41,430 nucleotides of DNA from Candidatus Kuenenia stuttgartensis (GTDB taxonomy: Bacteria > Planctomycetota > Planctomycetia > Planctomycetales > Planctomycetaceae), in assembly GCA_945861865.1 (NCBI GenBank), contig CAMAWN010000031.1, positions 1 to 41,430 of the forward strand, in the 5' to 3' direction. Shown here one piece after another: positions 34,542 through 41,430 of the stretch (within the stretch, counting starts at the first letter, position 1; every line of letters begins with the position of its first letter). Below the pieces are notes generated by a model that saw only the letters and a program-made list of their open reading frames with translations, did not search any database and was not told where the DNA came from. The position numbers were made by a program, and so were the translations under genes.

Positions 34542-35171
34542 ATGAAAGCGGCACTCGAAACCAGCGATCGAACGTTCTTGGATCAGCTTCATCGGCTCGG
34601 TTCCGGGACGATTTCTGAGATTTGTGGCTCGGTCGGAGTGACCGCCACCGCCGTGCGTCAGCGGCTCGTCCGCTTGCAAGGACAAGGGTTCGTCTCGCGA
34701 GTGATGGTTCGCAGCGGTCGAGGTCGGCCGCACTTCGTTTATCAGGTCTCAGAGTCTGGGTTGAATCAGCTCGGCGAGAATTACAGCGACCTCGCTCTGA
34801 TTCTGTGGCAAGAGATGCAGAGCATCGAAGAGCCAGTACTCCGTGAGCGAGTCGTGCGGCGAGTGCGTGAGTCGATGGTACAGCGCTACGGGCGGACGGA
34901 TCGCTCGCGGTCGTTGTCCGATCGGTTGCGTCAGTTGCAAGTCTCGCTGACGAATCGGGGGTTTGATGTCGAGATCGACGAAACCGGCGACTTGCCGATC
35001 CTCCGTGAAAACAGTTGCCCGTATCAGGAATTGGCCTCGTCAGACGCAGGAATCTGCGGATTGGAACAAGATGTCTTTGCGGAAGTCTTGGGAACGAAAA
35101 TGACACTCACGAAGTGTTGCCGCGACGGGCATCATTGCTGTGAGTTTCAGCTAGAAACCGTGGGGAGTTGA
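34542..35171 (+). CDS. sufR: SufR-like iron-sulfur-dependent transcriptional regulator
   Basis: The 209-residue protein has an N-terminal winged HTH (about 10-70: SGTISEICGSVGVTATAVRQRL, then the GRGRPHFVYQVSESG wing) of the DeoR/ArsR-like SufR type. The C-terminal domain carries cysteines C159-X12-C172 and later pairs C192/C193 and C199/C200, which can hold an Fe-S cluster. With cluster bound, SufR proteins repress suf genes; when the cluster is lost, repression stops. It is first in the suf locus and has an inverted repeat upstream, so it probably represses itself and the downstream genes. The later cysteine spacing differs from the cyanobacterial form. Confidence 0.85.
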   Translation: MKAALETSDRTFLDQLHRLGSGTISEICGSVGVTATAVRQRLVRLQGQGFVSRVMVRSGRGRPHFVYQVSESGLNQLGENYSDLALILWQEMQSIEEPVLRERVVRRVRESMVQRYGRTDRSRSLSDRLRQLQVSLTNRGFDVEIDETGDLPILRENSCPYQELASSDAGICGLEQDVFAEVLGTKMTLTKCCRDGHHCCEFQLETVGS

Positions 35172-35271
35172 GTCGATTGCAGGACACGTTCGTGCCGCTA
35201 GAGTTCAGTTCTGAAATCTGAAACCTTAGATTTGAAATTTGAATTCAGAACACCAAACAACGGACAAAACC

Positions 35272-35826
35272 ATGAGCAGTTGGATCGAAGGACGCTTTGA
35301 AGAGAACGTGATTGTTTCGACGCTGGAACAGGCGATGAACTGGGCGAAGGAGTCCAGTGTGTGGCCGATGACGTTCGGCCTGGCGTGCTGTGCGATCGAG
35401 ATGATGGCGGTCGGAGCCAGCCGCTTCGATCTGGACCGCTTCGGAGCCGGGGCGTTCCGCGCGAGTCCTCGGCAAGCGGACTTGATGATCGTGGCCGGGA
35501 CCGTCACCTACAAAATGGCCAGCCGAGTGCGGCGGCTCTACGAGCAGATGCCCGATCCGAAGTATGTGATCGCGATGGGAGCCTGCACGGTCGGCGGCGG
35601 CCCGTACTTCAAGTGGGGCTATCACGTCGTCAAGGGTGTCGATCTGGTCGTCCCGGTCGATGTGTACGTCCCCGGCTGCCCGCCGCGTCCGGAGGCTCTG
35701 CTCGAAGGGATCATGCGGATTCAAGACAAAATCAAAGCCCGCAAGCTCGGCAAAGGGATGACCGAAGTCCTCCCCGTCCCCCACCACAGCGGAGTCGCGG
35801 CCGTGCCGAGTGTTTTGAATGTGTGA
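35272..35826 (+). CDS. nuoB: NADH-quinone oxidoreductase subunit B (lone copy)
   Basis: ATG 35272 gives 184 residues, a normal NuoB length. All four ligands of the N2 [4Fe-4S] cluster are present: C39-C40 ([10 protein letters not shown]), C105 (GACTVGGG) and C136 ([13 protein letters not shown]). So it should be an active complex I subunit carrying electrons to quinone. It stands alone: the gene before is sufR and the gene after is sufC, with no other nuo gene in the window. It might serve the main complex I from this site or a different assembly; the sequence of the protein itself looks typical. Confidence 0.93.
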   Translation: MSSWIEGRFEENVIVSTLEQAMNWAKESSVWPMTFGLACCAIEMMAVGASRFDLDRFGAGAFRASPRQADLMIVAGTVTYKMASRVRRLYEQMPDPKYVIAMGACTVGGGPYFKWGYHVVKGVDLVVPVDVYVPGCPPRPEALLEGIMRIQDKIKARKLGKGMTEVLPVPHHSGVAAVPSVLNV

Positions 35827-35852
35827 GTGATTCGAGAGTCCATCAGAAATCC

Positions 35853-35917
35853 GTACCGCAACCGTTAGGGAACGGCCTCGCGGGCCGAAGCGGGCCGGTC
35901 CCTAACAGTTGCGGTAC
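35853..35917. repeat. Long near-perfect inverted repeat between nuoB and sufC (25-bp arms)
   Basis: Bases 35853-35877 and 35893-35917 are inverse copies with two mismatches. The word GTTAGGGA is prominent in the left arm, and the loop CGCGGGCCGAAGC can pair further. It fills most of the 112-base gap. Inside a same-strand gene run it could partly end transcription after nuoB, thereby separating nuoB from sufC expression, or protect the upstream mRNA. Confidence 0.8.
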
Positions 35918-35938
35918 TGCGGAAAGAGTGAAAGTCGA

Positions 35939-36745
35939 ATGAGCGCGATTCTGAAGATCAGCGACCTGCGAGTCGCCGTGGATGGCAAGCCGATTCTCAA
36001 GGGGGTGAACCTGGAGATTCGGCAGGGGGAGATTCATGCCTTGATGGGGCCGAACGGGTGCGGCAAGAGCACTCTGGCTTACGTCGTCGCCGGGCATCCG
36101 AAGTACGAGATCACCGGCGGGGCGATTGAACTCGACGGTGTCAACGTGCTGGAGTTGGACCCCTGCCAGCGAGCACGGCTCGGCATCTTTCTGGCGTTTC
36201 AATACCCGGTGACGATTCCAGGCGTGAAGGTCTCCGACTTCCTGCGGCACGCGGTCTCGAACGTCCGCAACCCCGACCGCAAAGAAGGCGAGGGCCTGAT
36301 CCCGATGAAGGATTTCCGCAAGGAACTCAAGGATCGGATGTCCGAGATCGACATCGACAGTGAGTTCGCTCGGCGGTACCTCAACGACGGCTTCAGCGGC
36401 GGCGAGAAGAAGCGGATGGAGATTTTGCAGTTGTCGCTGCTGCGTCCGCGGTTCGCGATCCTCGACGAAACCGACAGCGGCCTCGATAGCGACGCCGTCC
36501 GAGCAGTCAGCGAAGGGATCAACAAACTCCACGGCCCGCACATGGGGGTGCTGATCATCACGCACCACGAACGCCTGCTCGAATTCAATAAGCCGAGCTT
36601 CACGCATGTGATGCTCGCGGGGAAAATTGTGGAAACGGGCGATGCGTCCCTCGCTCACGACCTGCACGCCAACGGCTACGCAGCGGTGCGAGAGCGGCAT
36701 CCGACCGAGGCGGCTGAAGAACAAGCGGTCACCGTTAAGGCATAA
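35939..36745 (+). CDS. sufC: Fe-S cluster assembly ATPase SufC
   Basis: ATG 35939, with GGAAAGAG a little upstream, gives 268 residues. It is an ABC-type ATPase with Walker A G37-PNGCGKST45, the signature FSGGEKKRMEILQ, Walker B FAILDETDSGLD and the switch histidine in ITHHERL. DETDSGLD is the form specific to SufC rather than to transporter ATPases. It forms the SufBC2D scaffold with the downstream sufB and sufD and powers its conformational change during cluster assembly. Confidence 0.96.
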   Translation: MSAILKISDLRVAVDGKPILKGVNLEIRQGEIHALMGPNGCGKSTLAYVVAGHPKYEITGGAIELDGVNVLELDPCQRARLGIFLAFQYPVTIPGVKVSDFLRHAVSNVRNPDRKEGEGLIPMKDFRKELKDRMSEIDIDSEFARRYLNDGFSGGEKKRMEILQLSLLRPRFAILDETDSGLDSDAVRAVSEGINKLHGPHMGVLIITHHERLLEFNKPSFTHVMLAGKIVETGDASLAHDLHANGYAAVRERHPTEAAEEQAVTVKA

Positions 36746-36795
36746 CTTTGGAATGCGGTGCTGAAACACCAAACTCCAGAAGGCGAGAATAAATC

Positions 36796-38223
<1,428 letters not shown>

Positions 38224-38230
38224 GTCGGTC

Positions 38231-38788
38231 ATGTACGTCACCGCCGAAATCATCCGCGAGGTCGAACAGCGCTACAGCACTCCAGTTGAAATCGCGAGGG
38301 AGTACGAGATGACTCCCGAACAACTCGACCTCGTGCGGTTGGGGCAAAAGCAAGGACGCTGTCACGACGTGACGCTCGTGATCGTCGATGACGAGCGGAA
38401 CATCGTGGTGACTCGCAAGCCGAGCTATCCGTGCGGGGCGTATCGCACGCCATCGGGAGGCGTCGAAGTGGGAGAGGCGTTTGACGACGGAGCGATCCGA
38501 GAAGCGAAGGAAGAAACCGGTTTAGACATCGTTTTGGAGAAATACCTGATCCGAGCCAATGTCCGATTTCGCTGCGGCTCCGAATTGATCGACTGGACGA
38601 CTCACGTCCTGCAAGCTCACGCGACTGGCGGGACGTTGCAGCCAATCGACACGAAAGAAATCGTCGAGGCTCGCAAAGCGACCATCTCCGAAATCACCGG
38701 CCCGATCCGCGAAGCGTTGATCGCGACTGGCTCACCGGGGTTGAGATACCGAGCGGAGTTGGATGGGCTGGCAATTGAATTGTTGTAG
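38231..38788 (+). CDS. Nudix hydrolase
   Basis: The 185-residue protein carries a complete Nudix box, GGVEVGEAFDDGAIREAKEETGLD (matching G-x5-E-x7-REUXEEXGU), preceded by the strand TLVIVDDERNIVVTRKPSYPCGAYRTP. An N-terminal 40-residue helical extension may help dimerise. It hydrolyses a nucleoside-diphosphate-linked substrate; ADP-ribose, NADH or others cannot be told apart. It starts seven bases after sufB, so it is co-transcribed with the suf genes, an unusual location. Confidence 0.88.
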   Translation: MYVTAEIIREVEQRYSTPVEIAREYEMTPEQLDLVRLGQKQGRCHDVTLVIVDDERNIVVTRKPSYPCGAYRTPSGGVEVGEAFDDGAIREAKEETGLDIVLEKYLIRANVRFRCGSELIDWTTHVLQAHATGGTLQPIDTKEIVEARKATISEITGPIREALIATGSPGLRYRAELDGLAIELL

Positions 38789-38800
38789 AAAGGCCATCTC

Positions 38801-39043
38801 ATGGAGATTACTACGTCACGAATAAAGGTCTTGATTTGGATACCCGCAGCCTTCTGCGCTTTGTTGTCGTTGATGAAGATGTTTAGTCCCAATGATGCCG
38901 GAGCACCGGCGTTTTACAGTTTTCTGCCAATGTGCTTTTTCTTTGCGGCGACTGTTCACCTCGAACTATTGGAACGGATCAAAACTCTGGAGAAGGCGCT
39001 TGGTGATGACTTGGGGCAGAAGGTAAAAACAACGGATACCTAA
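38801..39043 (+). CDS. Small two-span membrane protein, 80 aa
   Basis: ATG 38801 lies 12 bases after the Nudix stop codon. Residues 8-26 (IKVLIWIPAAFCALLSLMK) and 38-54 (FYSFLPMCFFFAATVHL) are hydrophobic enough to span the membrane, and the tail ERIKTLEKALGDDLGQK is helical and charged. No family is recognised. Base composition is visibly more A/T-rich than its neighbours. Position in the run between sufB and sufD is suggestive only. Confidence 0.6.
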   Translation: MEITTSRIKVLIWIPAAFCALLSLMKMFSPNDAGAPAFYSFLPMCFFFAATVHLELLERIKTLEKALGDDLGQKVKTTDT

Positions 39044-39096
39044 CAAACGACATAGTCTCCTCCGGGCTTCCTCCGGCGGACTGAAGTCTGGGAATT

Positions 39097-40413
39097 ATGA
39101 CTGCAACACTGACTGACATTGTGACTGGCTTTAGCCGTACCGCTTTTGAAGCGTTTCTCGAATCGCGCGATGAAGCCGATTGGATCGTCGACACGCGTCG
39201 CAAGGCGTATGAGCAGTATCAAGATCATCTCTCCGTGCCGTTGGACCCGGAGGAATGGAAGCGGGTCGAGACACGCACGTTTCGGCCGGATCAGTTTCAT
39301 GTCCGCGCCGAGCCGACCGAGTCGGCGACGTTCGGCTCGTTGATGCAGGATCGGGCGGAGTTTTCCGGAATGGTGACTCATGTCGATGGGCATACGACGC
39401 GAGCGACGCTCGATGAGAAATATGCGAAGCAAGGTGTGCTGTTCGGCGATCTGAGAACATTGCTGGTCGAGCATCGCGAAAAGCTCGAACCGTATTTCGG
39501 CAAGCGCGGCGTACAGGCACGGCGAGATCGGTTCGCGAGTTGGCACGCGGCGTTTTGGACCGGCGGTACGGTGCTGTTCGTGCCGAAAGGCGTGTCGATT
39601 AACGAACCGCTCGACAGCTTGATCGGGCTGAGCGCGGCCGGGGCTGCGGACTTCAGCCACACGCTGGTCATCTTGGAAGACGGCGCGAGCGCAACGCTGC
39701 TCGAAGAGACTTCGTCGGCGACGGCGGATGCGTCTGGACTGCATGTCGGAGCGGTGGAACTCATCCTCGGCAAAGAAGCGCGGCTGCGGTACGTCCAATT
39801 GCAGAACTGGAACGACAAGACGTGGCACTTCGCGCATCAGGCAGGGCGAGTCGAATCGAACGGCATGCTGCAGTGGACGGTCGGCGGCCTCGGGGCCAAG
39901 CTGGCTCACATTCATCAGGACGTGCATCTCGACGGACGCGGGGCCGAGGCCGAAGTGAACGGCGTGACGTTCGCGACAAACCGGCAAGTCCTGTCGTACT
40001 ACACGCAGCAGTGGCACAACGCGCCGGATACTCGCAGCGATCTGCTCTACAAAGACGTCATTCGCGATCGCGCTCGCGTCGTCTGGCGAGGCATGATCAA
40101 GGTCGCGCCCGAAGCACAGAAGACCGATGGATATCAGCGGAACGACGCGTTGTTGCTGTCGGATGCTTGCCGAGTTGATGCCATTCCCGGCTTGGAAATC
40201 GAAGCGGATGACGTGCGCTGCACGCACGGAGCGACGGCTGGCCGCGTCGATCGCGAGCAAGTGTTTTACTGCATGGCTCGCGGCCTGAGCGAATTCGAGG
40301 CGATGCACGTGATCGTGCAGGGCTTTTTGCAGATTGTGTCTGACCGTATCCCGATTGAGTTGGTTCGCGAGACATTGAATCAGGCAGTCGAACGGAAATT
40401 GGGGATCGGCTGA
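39097..40413 (+). CDS. sufD: Fe-S cluster assembly protein SufD
   Basis: The 438-residue protein is the SufB paralogue SufD. It has FAVLN-like central HAAFWTGGTVLFVPKGVSINEPL, the beta-helix, and the C-terminal GLEIEADDVRCTHGATAGRVDREQVFYCMARGLSEFEAM, read in parts, where the CTHGAT histidine corresponds to the one proposed to help bind the cluster at the SufB-SufD interface. It completes the SufBC2D complex. Two unrelated genes (Nudix, membrane protein) separate it from sufB. Confidence 0.93.
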   Translation: MTATLTDIVTGFSRTAFEAFLESRDEADWIVDTRRKAYEQYQDHLSVPLDPEEWKRVETRTFRPDQFHVRAEPTESATFGSLMQDRAEFSGMVTHVDGHTTRATLDEKYAKQGVLFGDLRTLLVEHREKLEPYFGKRGVQARRDRFASWHAAFWTGGTVLFVPKGVSINEPLDSLIGLSAAGAADFSHTLVILEDGASATLLEETSSATADASGLHVGAVELILGKEARLRYVQLQNWNDKTWHFAHQAGRVESNGMLQWTVGGLGAKLAHIHQDVHLDGRGAEAEVNGVTFATNRQVLSYYTQQWHNAPDTRSDLLYKDVIRDRARVVWRGMIKVAPEAQKTDGYQRNDALLLSDACRVDAIPGLEIEADDVRCTHGATAGRVDREQVFYCMARGLSEFEAMHVIVQGFLQIVSDRIPIELVRETLNQAVERKLGIG

Positions 40414-40416
40414 TTG

Positions 40417-40491
40417 TGGCGTACGCGGCTCGCGTGCGTGGATTGATCGAGGCTCAAACTAAAAGGAGACGCACGCGGGCTGCGTGCGCCA
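40417..40491. repeat. Imperfect inverted repeat between sufD and the Rieske-SufT gene (23-bp arms)
   Basis: Bases 40417-40439 and 40469-40491 are inverse copies with three differences, each of which still allows a G-U pair in RNA. The left arm contains ACGCGGCTCGCGTGC, found also at 28886-28900. It fills the gap between the two genes and ends seven bases before the next ATG. Confidence 0.75.
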
Positions 40492-40497
40492 TAGGCC

Positions 40498-41223
40498 ATG
40501 TTTGAACGAGTTGCTGCTGTCACGGAAATTCCTCCGAATGGGCGGAAGTCAATTATTGTGGATGACGTGCCGGCGTTGTTGGTACGTGTGGGCAACGACT
40601 ATTTCGCCATCGAGGATGTGTGCTCGCACGATGGGCAACCGTTGACGGATGGGCCGATCGCCGATGGAGCGATCACCTGTCCGCGTCACGGAGCCAAGTT
40701 TGATCTCAGGAACGGCAAGCCGGTGTGCATGCCGGCGACACGAGGGATTGAAACCTTTGCGGTGCAAGTCCGTGATGGCGAGATCTTCGTTGGACCAGTC
40801 GGTTCCGAACCGCCAGCGATGCCGAGCATCGTGGCGCCAGCTCGAGTCGTCGCGCCAAGCGAAATCCCTGTTGTCTCTGCGGCTTCGACGAGCGGCGATC
40901 AAGTGCCGACTCCGGAACCGGGAGCAGATGATGACATCCGGCTTATTGATGCGTTGAAGCAGGTCATCGATCCCGAATTGATGGTCAACATTGTGGATCT
41001 GGGTCTCGTCTATTCGGTCAATCGAGACGACCGAAAGATCTATGTCGAGATGACGCTGACCAGTCCCGCCTGTCCCGCGGGCCCACAGATTGTGCAGCAG
41101 TCGAAGATGGCGCTTGAGCGATTGCGTGATGTCGATGAGGCGGAAATCAAGCTGGTGATGTCGCCGCCGTGGACGCCGGATCGTATGACCGACGAGGCGA
41201 AGGACATGCTGGGGATTTTCTAG
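40498..41223 (+). CDS. Fusion of Rieske [2Fe-2S] ferredoxin and SufT/MIP18 (DUF59) domain
   Basis: The 241-residue protein has an N-terminal Rieske domain with C42-x-H44 (CSHDGQPL) and C61-x2-H64 (CPRHGAKFD), the full ligand set. A proline- and alanine-rich linker (about 100-140) joins it to a DUF59 domain starting DDIRLIDALKQVIDPELMVNIVDLGLVYSV, read in parts, with the key Cys of SPACPAGPQI. DUF59 proteins (SufT, MIP18/CIA2) help deliver Fe-S clusters to target proteins. Joining a redox [2Fe-2S] domain could couple electron supply to cluster maturation. It is last in the suf run here. Confidence 0.9.
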   Translation: MFERVAAVTEIPPNGRKSIIVDDVPALLVRVGNDYFAIEDVCSHDGQPLTDGPIADGAITCPRHGAKFDLRNGKPVCMPATRGIETFAVQVRDGEIFVGPVGSEPPAMPSIVAPARVVAPSEIPVVSAASTSGDQVPTPEPGADDDIRLIDALKQVIDPELMVNIVDLGLVYSVNRDDRKIYVEMTLTSPACPAGPQIVQQSKMALERLRDVDEAEIKLVMSPPWTPDRMTDEAKDMLGIF

Positions 41224-41249
41224 CAGTCCTGTCGCTCCGCGACGGACTG
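41224..41249. repeat. Stem-loop after the Rieske-SufT gene
   Basis: CAGTCC and GTCGC pair with GCGAC and GGACTG (41224-41249), with one bulged T, and begin right after the stop codon. No T run follows. It could end the suf transcript weakly or protect its 3' end. Confidence 0.55.
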
Positions 41250-41430
41250 ACCATTGCGAGATCGGCGCTGGCGTTTTCTGTGGGAGCGACATCGTGGGCT
41301 TCCCCGCGTTCGGTGGGCGCTGGGTTAGGGATGTAACAGACAGGGTGACATGATCAGGAACTCCGCAGGAGTTCTTATTGCCGTGGGGAGTCTTTTTCGC
41401 CGTGAGTGGACGTGGAATTCAAAAACAGAC
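41250..41430. other. Window end; no gene established
   Basis: One short hairpin (GAACTCC 41358-41364, GGAGTTC 41368-41374) followed by TTATT is visible. An ATG at 41350 stays open for 27 codons to the edge, but it lacks a clear ribosome-binding site and overlaps the hairpin, so I do not call it. Confidence 0.4.

Noticed and set aside
41350-41430. Open frame of 27 codons reaching the right edge
   Set aside because: No ribosome-binding site, overlap with a hairpin, and too short to judge.

Overview
The window is chromosomal DNA of a planctomycete (Planctomycetota). The strongest markers are a DUF1549/DUF1553 protein with an N-terminal c-type haem motif followed by a DUF1501 protein with a twin-arginine leader, a secreted protease whose N-terminus carries the planctomycete 'LE-x-R-x-LL' type motif, and an integrase whose N-terminus is the form common in planctomycete genomes. 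A BamA-type assembly factor shows that the cell has an outer membrane.

Region 1 (1-7629) is the int-proximal part of an integrated element lying against the 3' end of a tRNA-Val(CAC) gene. It holds a hypothetical gene with its own terminator, two small helix-turn-helix proteins of excisionase/MerR type, a small unknown protein coupled by a 4-base overlap to an 815-residue primase-helicase, a stem-loop and short-repeat cluster that looks like an origin, two small overlapping genes (one HTH, terminase-small-subunit-like), a serine recombinase and a tyrosine integrase. No capsid, portal or large terminase gene is visible, so in this window it looks like a replicating integrative element rather than a complete prophage. 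The integrase reading frame runs through the tRNA terminator and into the tRNA, stopping on the antisense of the anticodon loop. The far end of the element is outside the window.

Region 2 (7662-34243) is ordinary chromosome: a GT2 glycosyltransferase, pheT (short form without the tRNA-binding domain), lhgO, an RlmI-type rRNA methyltransferase, a leishmanolysin-like RTX metalloprotease, an AhpD-like protein, a sialate O-acetylesterase, the DUF1549/1553-DUF1501 pair, a membrane protein and a transglutaminase-like protein, a pair of M16 peptidases with complementary losses, a BamA homologue with a lipobox, two response regulators, an enolase-superfamily dehydratase, an APC amino-acid permease and a planctomycete-type hypothetical protein.

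Region 3 (about 34400-41223) is an iron-sulfur assembly locus: SufR-like regulator preceded by a perfect inverted repeat, a lone nuoB, sufC, sufB, a Nudix hydrolase, a small membrane protein, sufD, and a fusion of a Rieske ferredoxin with a SufT/MIP18 (DUF59) domain. sufS and sufE/sufU are not in the window. All genes point the same way and are closely spaced, so they may be co-regulated by SufR. This locus, with its built-in [4Fe-4S] client subunit and the Rieske-SufT fusion, is the most unusual functional arrangement here.

A further theme is long, perfect or near-perfect palindromes sitting in intergenic gaps (8568, 11945, 24607, 25892, 31499, 35853, 40417). Each has a different sequence, and several abut or include a stop codon. 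They look like REP/MITE-like dispersed repeats that may also end transcription.
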